DNA of 64,000 nt from Pseudooceanicola sp. (GTDB lineage: Bacteria > Pseudomonadota > Alphaproteobacteria > Rhodobacterales > Rhodobacteraceae). A program made the position numbers and the translations under genes. The notes below the pieces were generated by a model that was not told where the DNA came from, made no database searches, and saw nothing but the letters and a program-made list of their open reading frames with translations. This document shows, in pieces, positions 57,430-64,000 of this stretch (within the stretch, counting starts at the first letter, position 1; each line of letters opens with the position of its first letter). Location of the stretch: NCBI RefSeq assembly GCF_029213205.1, contig NZ_JARGNH010000010.1, positions 58,118 to 122,117 on the forward strand, given 5' to 3'.

Positions 57430-58257
57430 ATGAGCCAATCCGCCCCACAGAAAACCCTCACCGCATCGGACATCCGCGCGCGGAAAGGGCAGGACCCGCT
57501 GGTCTGCCTCACCGCCTACACCACCCCCGTCGCGCAGCTGGTCGACGCCGAATGTGACCTCGTCCTGGTCGGTGACAGCGTCGGCATGGTGTTGCACGGC
57601 CTGCCCTCGACCCTTGGCGTCACGATGGAGATGATGATCCTGCACGGCCGCGCTGTGGCGCGCGGGATCGAACGGGCGATGCTGGTCATCGACATGCCCT
57701 TCGGCAGCTACGAGGAAAGCCCCGCACAGGCCTTCCGCAACGCCGCCCGGCTGATGGCCGAAACCGGCGCCGCAGCCGTCAAGCTGGAGGGTGGCGCGCA
57801 TATGGCCGACACCATCCGTTTCATCGTCGAGCGTGGCATCCCGGTGATGGCCCATATCGGCCTCACGCCGCAGGCCGTGAACGCGCTTGGCGGCTACAAG
57901 GTGCAGGGGCGCGCCGAGGACGCAGAACGGATCCACGCCGACGCCCGCGCCGTGACCGAGGCCGGCGCCTTCTCCGTCGTTCTGGAGAAAGTGCCCGCGA
58001 CGCTGGCCGACCAGATCACCGACGAGATTGCCATCCCGACCGTCGGCATCGGTGCTTCGGCCGGATGCGACGGTCAGATCCTGGTGATCGACGACATGCT
58101 GGGCCTCTTCGACGCCTTCAAGCCCAAGTTCGTCAAGCGCTACGCCGACCTCGCCAAGGATGCGCGCGACGCGATCCGAGCCTACGCTGCGGAGGTCCGC
58201 TCCCGCAGTTTCCCCGCCCCTGAGCACGTCTTTAGCGACGAAGGAAAAGGCGCATGA
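57430..58257 (+). CDS. panB: 3-methyl-2-oxobutanoate hydroxymethyltransferase
   Basis: 275 residues from the ATG at 57430, six bases after GGAGGA. Conserved segments: [32 protein letters not shown] (metal and ketoisovalerate site), [43 protein letters not shown] and [15 protein letters not shown] (catalytic Glu). It makes ketopantoate using methylene-tetrahydrofolate. It overlaps panC by ATGA (58254-58257). Confidence 0.97.
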   Translation: MSQSAPQKTLTASDIRARKGQDPLVCLTAYTTPVAQLVDAECDLVLVGDSVGMVLHGLPSTLGVTMEMMILHGRAVARGIERAMLVIDMPFGSYEESPAQAFRNAARLMAETGAAAVKLEGGAHMADTIRFIVERGIPVMAHIGLTPQAVNALGGYKVQGRAEDAERIHADARAVTEAGAFSVVLEKVPATLADQITDEIAIPTVGIGASAGCDGQILVIDDMLGLFDAFKPKFVKRYADLAKDARDAIRAYAAEVRSRSFPAPEHVFSDEGKGA

Positions 58258-59132
58258 AAATCATCCGCTCCAAGGCCGAGTTACGGGCCATGACCGAAGA
58301 CTGGCGCCGCGCCGGAGACAGCATCGGCGTCGTGCCCACCATGGGCGCATTGCATGCCGGGCACCTCAGCCTGGTCGAAGCCGCCTGCGCCGCAACCGAC
58401 CGCGTGATCGTCACCCTCTTCGTGAACCCGAAGCAGTTCAACAACCCCGAGGACCTGGCGAAATACCCCCGGACGGAGGAAAGCGACGCGGAAAAGCTCA
58501 CGCCCTATGGCGCTGACGTTCTCTATGTCCCCGACGGCGCGCAGATGTATCCCGAGGGCTTTGCCACCACGATTTCGGTGAGTGGTGTCAGCGACGGCCT
58601 CTGCGGTGCGACCCGGCCAGGGCATTTCGACGGCGTGGCGACGGTGGTGACAAAGCTGCTCTTGCAGACGGATGCGGATCAGGCGTTCTTCGGCGAAAAG
58701 GATTACCAGCAATTGCAGGTGGTGCGCCGCATTGCCGAAGACCTTGACCTGAAGACCAGGATCATCGGCTGCCCGACAATCCGTGAAAGCGACGGTCTGG
58801 CCATGTCTTCGCGCAATCTCCGACTGGACGATCGGGCCCGTGCAACCGCACCGGTTATCCGCGAAGCCCTGTCCCGTGCCGCGATCGAGATCCGCGAAGG
58901 GGTATCAGTCGAGACCGCGCTGCAAAGCGCCCGGTCCCGCCTGACCGACGCGGGCATGGGCGAGATCGACTATCTCGAGTTCCGGGGCGATCCCGACCTT
59001 GCGATCCTGTCCACCGCCGACCGGCCCGGACGGATTTTCGTAGCCGCGTGGCTTGACGGGGTCCGGCTGATCGACAACGTGCCGGTTCACGAGGCCAGCC
59101 AGCATGAGCGGCGCCTGGAACCGGCGGATTGA
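58254..59132 (+). CDS. panC: Pantothenate synthetase
   Basis: 292 residues. The nucleotidyl-transferase HIGH-type motif is in [46 protein letters not shown] and the KMSKS-like equivalent AMSSRNLRL follow. It joins pantoate and beta-alanine with ATP. No panD is adjacent. Translation is coupled to panB through the four-base overlap. Confidence 0.97.
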   Translation: MKIIRSKAELRAMTEDWRRAGDSIGVVPTMGALHAGHLSLVEAACAATDRVIVTLFVNPKQFNNPEDLAKYPRTEESDAEKLTPYGADVLYVPDGAQMYPEGFATTISVSGVSDGLCGATRPGHFDGVATVVTKLLLQTDADQAFFGEKDYQQLQVVRRIAEDLDLKTRIIGCPTIRESDGLAMSSRNLRLDDRARATAPVIREALSRAAIEIREGVSVETALQSARSRLTDAGMGEIDYLEFRGDPDLAILSTADRPGRIFVAAWLDGVRLIDNVPVHEASQHERRLEPAD

Positions 59133-59163
59133 CCCCGCTGTAAAGTCACGTCCCCCATTTCCG

Positions 59164-59316
59164 TCAGCAGATCACATCGGCGGCGGCATGAAGAACCAGT
59201 GTCAGTACGGCCAGAACAATCAGCGCGGCGCAAATCAGGTCGATCTTCGTGCAGCCGTCCGGCGCAACCTCGCCTGGATGGAGGCGCGGAGCCTTATTCG
59301 CGAAGTGACCGAGCAT
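59164..59316 (-). CDS. Possible small membrane protein (weak)
   Basis: 50 residues from an ATG at 59316, with one hydrophobic helix at the end (IDLICAALIVLAVLTLVLHA). It lies downstream of znuB on the same strand. No ribosome site is evident, and the opposite strand also has a plausible fragment, so only one of the two is likely real. Confidence 0.22.
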   Translation of the reverse strand: MLGHFANKAPRLHPGEVAPDGCTKIDLICAALIVLAVLTLVLHAAADVIC

Positions 59317-59349
59317 GGGTGGTATCGGCTGTGCCGCGTGCAGAATTAA
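59218..59349 (+). pseudogene. Possible 3' remnant of a winged-helix (Fic/HTH-type) gene
   Basis: The frame reads RRNLAWMEARSLIREVTEHGWYRL before its stop. This looks like the final winged-helix turn found at the C-terminus of Fic-family or DUF1612-type HTH proteins. Nothing upstream completes a gene; panC ends 85 bases before. Recognition is by eye only. Confidence 0.35.
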
Positions 59350-59433
59350 CCGACCTGGCCCTTCGCCGCAGATACCGCCTACCAAGAGTTTTCAGAATGT
59401 AGATGGTGGTTGGTCAGGGCGGGTCCGAAACGC

Positions 59434-60225
59434 TCAGGCCCGAAGCCCCCTGAGAACGCTAGTCACGAGAAATATTAGGGCCGCAACGCAGACGATCGAG
59501 GGTCCGGCGGGCGTATCCAGGGCATAGGCGGCCCGCAATCCGACAATTGCCGCCCCGCCACCGATCACGGCGGCGATCACGGTCATCTCTTCTGGCGTGC
59601 GCGACAGCGGACGCGCGGCGGCGGCCGGAATAATCAGCATCGCCGCGATCAGAAGCACCCCGACAACCTTGATCGCGACGGCGACAGTGACGGCAAGCGC
59701 CAGGGTCAGGACCAGCTGCTCGCGCCGGGGATCAATGCCGTCGGCATAGGCAAGCTCTTCGCTGAGCGTCGATGTCAGCAGCGCGGACCAGCGCCAGGTG
59801 ATCAGCCCGACGACCAGCGCGGCGCCGCCCCAGATCACCACCAGGTCGCCGCGCGACACAGCCAAAATGTCACCGAACAGGTAGGCCATCAGGTCAATCC
59901 GGATGCCCGAAAGAAACGAGACGGCCACCAGCCCAAACGCAAGGGCCGAATGCGCGAGAACACCCAGGAGCGTGTCCATCGCGTAGCCGCGACCGGTCAA
60001 CAGCGTCACAGTGAGGGCCATCGCCAAAGCAATCGCCACGGCCCCGGCAAAGACCGAGATATTCAGCGCCAGCGCTAGCGCCACGCCAAGGATCGCAGCA
60101 TGGGCCGTCGCATCACCGAAATAGGCCATGCGCCGCCAGACCACGAAACTGCCCAAGGGCGCTGCGGCACAGGCAACACCGACACCCGCCAGTGTCGCAC
60201 GGATCATGAAGTCGTCCAGCATCAT
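59434..60225 (-). CDS. znuB: Zinc ABC transporter permease
   Basis: 263 residues, strongly hydrophobic with about eight transmembrane helices. MAYFGDATAHAAILGVALAL and the cytoplasmic coupling region YLFGDILAVS match ABC-3 family metal permeases, with GVLLIAAMLIIPAAAARPLS typical of ZnuB. Its ATG overlaps the znuC stop (60222-60225). It forms the membrane channel for zinc delivered by ZnuA. Confidence 0.95.
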   Translation of the reverse strand: MMLDDFMIRATLAGVGVACAAAPLGSFVVWRRMAYFGDATAHAAILGVALALALNISVFAGAVAIALAMALTVTLLTGRGYAMDTLLGVLAHSALAFGLVAVSFLSGIRIDLMAYLFGDILAVSRGDLVVIWGGAALVVGLITWRWSALLTSTLSEELAYADGIDPRREQLVLTLALAVTVAVAIKVVGVLLIAAMLIIPAAAARPLSRTPEEMTVIAAVIGGGAAIVGLRAAYALDTPAGPSIVCVAALIFLVTSVLRGLRA

Positions 60226-60995
60226 TCAGCAGCCCTGGTTTTGGTCAGTTGTAGGTGGTCGTGCCCGGGTTCAGAGCTGCCGGTGTCATCATGCCCGTGA
60301 TCATGGTCGTGGCGGTAAAGTGCAAGTGCGCCGCCGGTGCCGGTTCCGAACAATGCCCGATATTCCGGCGCGGCCGAGACGGTTTCGGGCGTCCCATGGC
60401 AGCAGACATGCCCGTTCAGACAAATCACCCGGTCAGACGCGCTCATCACCACATGCAATTCGTGGCTGATCATCAGGACAGCGCAGCCGGTGTCTTTGCG
60501 CACCTCTTCGATCTGACGGTAAAAGGCGGCGGAACCGGGCTGATCGAGGCCCTGGGTCGCCTCGTCCAGAAGCAGGATTTCGGGATCATGGATCAACGCG
60601 CGCGCCAGCAGGACGCGCTGCGTCTGGCCGCCGGACAAAGCGGACATCTGCCGCCCTGACAGTTCCGGCACACCCGCGCGCTCCAGCGCCCGCGCGCATG
60701 CGTCGCGGGGTGTCCTGTCCGGCAGGCGCAGGAATCGCTCTACGTTGATTGGCAAGGTCGGGTCGATGTGCAGTCTCTGCGGAACGTATCCGATACGCAG
60801 ACCGGGCTTGTGGGTGATCTGTCCGGAGGAGGGGCGCACCGCCCCGATCAAGGCACGCAGCAGCGTGGTCTTTCCGGATCCGTTCGGTCCAACAATGGTT
60901 ACGATTTCCCCGGGCTCGATGGCCAGTGAAACATGCGACAACACCGTGTCAGTGCCGAAGCTGACGCCTATGTCATCGACGGTGACAAGGCTCAT
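60222..60995 (-). CDS. znuC: Zinc ABC transporter ATP-binding protein
   Basis: 257 residues from the ATG at 60995, which overlaps the zur stop as ATGA. Walker A is GPNGSGKTT (~36-44), the signature is LSGGQTQRV, Walker B is ILLLDEATQGLD and the switch His is in MISHELH. The C-terminus is His/Asp-rich (HDHDHGHDDTG, EPGHDH), as in many ZnuC proteins, and may sense or buffer zinc. It energises ZnuB. Confidence 0.95.
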   Translation of the reverse strand: MSLVTVDDIGVSFGTDTVLSHVSLAIEPGEIVTIVGPNGSGKTTLLRALIGAVRPSSGQITHKPGLRIGYVPQRLHIDPTLPINVERFLRLPDRTPRDACARALERAGVPELSGRQMSALSGGQTQRVLLARALIHDPEILLLDEATQGLDQPGSAAFYRQIEEVRKDTGCAVLMISHELHVVMSASDRVICLNGHVCCHGTPETVSAAPEYRALFGTGTGGALALYRHDHDHGHDDTGSSEPGHDHLQLTKTRAAE

Positions 60996-61525
60996 GCTGA
61001 GGCCCCCTCTGCGCAGGTCGGACATAAACCGATCGCCTCCACCATTGTCCATTCAATCTGGAATCCAGCCGCGCGCGCAGCATCTCCGAGGGTGTCGCGC
61101 ACAGGCAGAGATTGTGCTTCTGCGACCGAATCGCAGGCTCTACAGATCATGAATGCAGGAGAATGGTTGATCCCGGGATGGGCGCAGGCAACAAAGGCGT
61201 TTAACCGCTCGATCTTGTGTGCGAATCCGTTGGAAACAAGGAATTCAAGCGCACGATAGGCAACCGGCGGCTGCGACCCGAAGCCGGCTTCGTGCAGCCG
61301 GTCAAGCATCTCGTAGGCGCCAAGCGCACGATGTTCGCGTAGCAGAATTCCCAACGCCTTGCGCCGGACTGGCGTGAAGCGCAGCCCTTCGCTTGCACAA
61401 TGCACCTCGGCTGCCGCCACGGCGGCATCGATACAACCTGCATGGTCGTGCTTGTCGAACCCGACTGTCTCAGACCGCGAGTCATGACCCATCTTTGGCC
61501 GACCTGTTCCTGACCCACTTGTCAT
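60992..61525 (-). CDS. zur: Zinc uptake regulator (Fur family)
   Basis: 177 residues. The winged-helix region contains FTPVRRKALGILLREHRALGAYEML and PVAYRALEFLVSNGFAHKIERLNAFVACAH. Two CxxC pairs (ICRAC, LCPTC) provide the structural zinc site. A start at 61525 is supported by AGGAA ten bases upstream; a shorter start at 61492 is possible. It is co-transcribed with znuC and znuB and divergent from znuA, the usual autoregulated layout. Confidence 0.93.
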   Translation of the reverse strand: MTSGSGTGRPKMGHDSRSETVGFDKHDHAGCIDAAVAAAEVHCASEGLRFTPVRRKALGILLREHRALGAYEMLDRLHEAGFGSQPPVAYRALEFLVSNGFAHKIERLNAFVACAHPGINHSPAFMICRACDSVAEAQSLPVRDTLGDAARAAGFQIEWTMVEAIGLCPTCAEGASA

Positions 61526-61535
61526 GTTATTACAT
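61524..61535. promoter_or_regulatory. Zur-box-like operator 1
   Basis: ATGTTATTACAT is a near-perfect palindrome in the zur-znuA divergent gap, similar to the known TGTTATAACA core of Zur sites. It overlaps the zur start region, so Zur binding would repress both directions. Confidence 0.6.
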
Positions 61536-61553
61536 TTCCTGTAAGCGACACAT

Positions 61554-61565
61554 AATGTTATACAA
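61554..61565. promoter_or_regulatory. Zur-box-like operator 2
   Basis: ATGTTATACAAT shares the TGTTATA core with operator 1 and lies 16 bases before the znuA start. It is less symmetric and may be a second Zur site or part of the znuA promoter. Confidence 0.5.
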
Positions 61566-61581
61566 TCACATGGAGTCGGAC

Positions 61582-62571
61582 ATGTCCAGAAACCTTGCGC
61601 CGTTATCGCTTGCGGCCTCTCTGCTGGCCGGGGCGGCCTTTGCGGATGCTCCGAATGTGGCCGTCGATATCACACCGGTGCATTCGTTGGTCGCACGCGT
61701 CATGGAGGGCGTTGGCGAGCCGTCGCTTATCGTGGCATCCGGTGCCAGCCCGCATGAATACAGCCTGCGCCCCTCGGAGGCGGGCGCCTTGCAAGACGCC
61801 GATCTGGTGTTCTGGGTCGGCCCCGATCTGACCCCCTGGCTGCACGACGCCATCGAAACGCTGGCCAATGACGCGACGGTTGTCGAGCTGATCGAGACCG
61901 ACGGCACCACGGAACTGCCCTCGCGCGAAAACGCCCTGTTAGAAGCACATGATCACGGCGACGAGGGCCATGATGCTGACCACGAAGACGAAGACCACGG
62001 AGATCATGCCGAAGAGCATGCAGACGACGACCACGCAGGGCACGAAGGTCATGATCATGGTGGCCACGATCCGCATGCCTGGCTGTCGCTGGACAATGGC
62101 GCGGTCTGGCTGAACGCAATCGCCGCCGCGCTGTCGACCGCCGATCCGGACAATGCCGGCACCTATTACGCCAACGCAGCCGCCGGGCGCGCGGATCTGG
62201 CGAACCTGCGCACTGAGATCAACAGCATCCTTGATCCGGTACGAGGGGGCCATTTCGTCGTTTTCCACGACGCCTATCAGTATTTCGAGGTGACTTTCGA
62301 TTTTCCCGCGTCCGGCGCGATCACGGTCTCGGACGCCACCGATCCCAGCCCGGCCCGCATCGCTGAAATCCAGGCGCGTGTCGCGGATCAGAACGTGACT
62401 TGCATCATGGCCGAACCGCAATTCAGTCCGGGGATCGTGGCCGCGATCATGGATGGCACCGAAGCGCACACCGGCGTGCTGGACCCGCTTGGCTCTGACC
62501 TCGAACCGGGGCCGAACCTCTATCCCCAACTCCTCCGCAATCTTGCGAAGTCGCTGGCAGATTGCCTCTGA
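61582..62571 (+). CDS. znuA: Zinc ABC transporter substrate-binding protein
   Basis: 329 residues from the ATG at 61582, six bases after GGAG. A signal peptide (MSRNLAPLSLAASLLAGAAFA) leads to the mature protein. Zinc ligands are expected at His in TPVHSLV, ASPHEYSLRPS, DPHAWLSLD and the C-terminal region. A long His/Asp/Glu-rich loop (about residues 113-155, HDHGDEGHDADHEDEDHGDH) sits before the second His ligand, as is typical of ZnuA. It captures periplasmic zinc for ZnuB. Confidence 0.95.
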   Translation: MSRNLAPLSLAASLLAGAAFADAPNVAVDITPVHSLVARVMEGVGEPSLIVASGASPHEYSLRPSEAGALQDADLVFWVGPDLTPWLHDAIETLANDATVVELIETDGTTELPSRENALLEAHDHGDEGHDADHEDEDHGDHAEEHADDDHAGHEGHDHGGHDPHAWLSLDNGAVWLNAIAAALSTADPDNAGTYYANAAAGRADLANLRTEINSILDPVRGGHFVVFHDAYQYFEVTFDFPASGAITVSDATDPSPARIAEIQARVADQNVTCIMAEPQFSPGIVAAIMDGTEAHTGVLDPLGSDLEPGPNLYPQLLRNLAKSLADCL

Positions 62572-62581
62572 GCCTCTGTCC

Positions 62582-62617
62582 TTCCCCGCCGTGGTCATCC
62601 TGGGTCGCGGCGGGGAA
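62582..62617 (+). terminator. Hairpin after znuA
   Basis: TTCCCCGCCG and CGGCGGGGAA form a perfect 10-bp GC-rich stem with a 16-base loop, starting 10 bases after the znuA stop. A T-tract is absent, so it is a probable but atypical terminator. Confidence 0.5.
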
Positions 62618-62639
62618 TGCAAACAAATGCGACCCAGGC

Positions 62640-63110
62640 AGGAATGGCTGCAAACTTCTGTAATGTTCGTATCCGCCGGAACCGCTGCATCGCCCGTTCC
62701 CGACTTCGGATTGACTGGTGCGAAGTCTCCGCGCCCTTATGATCGACCGCTCGCCAGAGGCCGTGCCCCTCGCCGTTGATCTTCACAAAGACCTCATCCA
62801 AATGCCAGCGTCAGCGGCTCTCCCGCTTCCCCGAAACCCGGCGCTTTCGGATCTCGGCTGCGAACAGCGGTCCAAATCTGTCCCACCAGAACCGCACCGC
62901 CTCGTGGCTGATCTCGATGCTGCGCTCATGCAGCAGGCCGCGACGTTGCGCCGATAGAACGGGAGCCAAATGTACATCATCACGGCAAGGCGGATGATCT
63001 CAGGCGCGGTTTTGAAGTGCCGGAACGAGGATCGCTGGGTCATGGCCAAATGCTGCGCGACCACCCTCCCCGCCTTAAGGATTTTGCTCTGACAGCGCCG
63101 ATGGACCAGA
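62640..63110 (-). pseudogene. Decayed IS6-family transposase
   Basis: Pieces of an IS6/IS26-type transposase can be read on the minus strand: SSFRHFKTAPEIIRLAVMMY, then after a frameshift LLHERSIEISHEAVRFWWDR and GPLFAAEIRKRRVSGKR, an in-frame TGA at 62811-62813 where a Trp is expected, and LDEVFVKINGEGHGLWRAVDH. After that the sequence jumps to the 3' part (RERAMQRFRRIRTLQKF), implying an internal deletion of most of the catalytic core, and the C-terminus is missing. It is a dead copy. No intact terminal inverted repeats are visible. Confidence 0.8.
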
Positions 63111-63130
63111 GACCAACCATGCATCAACAT

Positions 63131-63457
63131 TCAAACCGGACCACCCGATGGGGCCACTCCATGTGACACTGCTTTCAACACAGCGTGGTCCTCTGGCCGC
63201 TGGTCGTAGGGCTTCATGCCAGGACCGGGCCATTTAAGTCACGAAAGCGCCAACCCGCCGATATCTGCCCGTCGGGATTGACGCATGCGACGGCAATACC
63301 TAGCTTCATAAAGATGATGGAACACGTAGATCATTTTCGATTTCTACTGCTGAACCGCCTCCGTCCCCGGGCGGTCTAGGCGCGTCTGCGCCTGCCGAAC
63401 CCCCGGGGTCTCCTCACTTACCTGAAACGTGAACGCGGGCTTTCGCCCCGAGGAGAG
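63131..63457. other. Intergenic region without recognised gene
   Basis: 327 bases between the IS6 remnant and the GreA/GreB-like gene. I see no convincing coding frame, RNA gene or clear hairpin. Given the neighbouring decay it may contain further mobile-element debris. The last bases hold the ribosome site GAGGAGAG of the next gene. Confidence 0.5.
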
Positions 63458-63913
63458 ATGATGTTCAATTTCAACCATCCTGATCAGCAAACCTTCCAAA
63501 CGCTATCTCTTGTCAGAGCGTTACGGAAAACGCCGGTGACTTTGCCATCGTCGGACTATCAAAAGCTGCAAGAGCATCTTGAAAATTGCGAAGGCGCCAG
63601 GCGTCCCAGCTCAAAGCTGCTGGCGCATGTGCTGGCCAACAAACTGATGAATACCCGGCCCGTAGATGATGTGCGTCACAGCGACGTGGTGATTGGCGGA
63701 TCCTGCGTCACCTACGTCGTTGATGGCGAGGCCCCCCAGACGGGCCTGCTTGTTCACCGCGCCAGATCAGGACTGAGCGGCGGCGTCATCCCGGTTGCAT
63801 CGCTGCTTGGGGCTACGTTGATCGGCATGAGGACCGGGCAACGTGCCCCGCTCCTGTTTGAGGACGGCACTATCGGCAGGCTTTGCGTGATCGAGACCTC
63901 GAACGCGATCTAA
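63458..63913 (+). CDS. GreA/GreB C-domain protein (Rnk-like)
   Basis: 151 residues; GAGGAGAG precedes two adjacent ATGs (63458 and 63461), either of which could be used. The C-terminal half matches the GreA/GreB FKBP-like domain (VTYVVDGEAPQTGLLVH, GGVIPVASLLGATLIGMRTG, LFEDGTIGRLCVIE), while the N-terminal part is short and lacks the long coiled coil of Gre factors, as in Rnk-type regulators. It probably binds RNA polymerase in the secondary channel region. It stands alone, 544 bases before an IS remnant's 5' side. Confidence 0.75.
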   Translation: MMFNFNHPDQQTFQTLSLVRALRKTPVTLPSSDYQKLQEHLENCEGARRPSSKLLAHVLANKLMNTRPVDDVRHSDVVIGGSCVTYVVDGEAPQTGLLVHRARSGLSGGVIPVASLLGATLIGMRTGQRAPLLFEDGTIGRLCVIETSNAI

Positions 63914-64000
63914 GCCGTTTTGGTTCCCCGTACGTCTCTGACAATAAACGTAACTCCCAAGTACTCCAGAGGATATCGGGTTTTGGGTTACTCTGGCGCC

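Noticed and set aside
1..64000. CRISPR arrays, tRNA or rRNA genes
   Set aside because: No regularly spaced short direct repeats and no tRNA or rRNA-like sequences were recognised by eye.

Overview
The window looks like a piece of a high-GC alphaproteobacterial genome, most likely Rhodobacterales (Roseobacter/Paracoccaceae type). Supporting signs are the strong GC bias at third codon positions, the tight ATGA-overlap operons, a Zur-type znuABC locus, a nadABC-panBC cofactor cluster, and a cytochrome-oxidase copper-delivery cluster with Sco1 and a YcnI-PCuAC fusion. The genus assignment is inference; no rRNA or tRNA gene is visible.

Layout. (1) 90-3911, minus strand: a small catabolic-looking group of a cyclase/kynurenine-formamidase-family hydrolase, a two-domain rhodanese, a GMC oxidoreductase and a YdhR-like monooxygenase. 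(2) 4122-8678, plus strand: a 1518-residue secreted protein with Sel1/TPR repeats and a C-terminal CHAT (caspase-like) protease domain. (3) 8761-50002, minus strand: the dominant feature, a single ~41 kb operon. It begins with a gene for an 11,625-residue multidomain protein carrying an N-terminal LEPR-XLL-type motif (FEPRLLLSAD). It continues, without gaps, into a DUF3467 protein, a GAF-HlyD membrane adaptor, a PqqD-M50 protease-HlyD fusion and a shortened SecA-like ATPase. A further HlyD/MFP adaptor gene diverges from the same promoter region (50143-50979). (4) 51053-53611, minus strand: copper handling for respiration (Sco1, YcnI-PCuAC, small CxxC protein). (5) 53845-59132, plus strand: nadA-nadB-nadC and panB-panC. 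(6) 59434-62571: divergent znuA and zur-znuC-znuB with Zur-box-like sequences between them. (7) 62600-63110: a decayed IS6-family transposase. (8) 63458-63913: a GreA/GreB-C-domain (Rnk-like) protein.

The most interesting system is region 3. The giant protein has about 17 PPC-like beta-sandwich repeats, 17 CARDB repeats, nine Ig/cadherin-like repeats, two beta-propeller-like segments, an RHS-like piece, two dockerin-like calcium motifs, a lipase-like fold with a substituted nucleophile, a long helical Gly/Ala/Leu-rich segment and a zincin protease motif (HEIAHTLGLPD). I see no classical Sec signal peptide and no RTX repeats. The co-operonic genes encode what a dedicated secretion/maturation machine could need: a SecA-family motor, a PqqD-like peptide-binding domain fused to an intramembrane metalloprotease and an adaptor, and two more periplasmic adaptors. 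My working hypothesis is a LEPR-leader-dependent giant-protein export system in which the PqqD-M50-HlyD protein reads and cuts the leader; the convergent CHAT protease may be a later processing factor. That functional link is inferred from gene order and domain content, not shown by the sequence.
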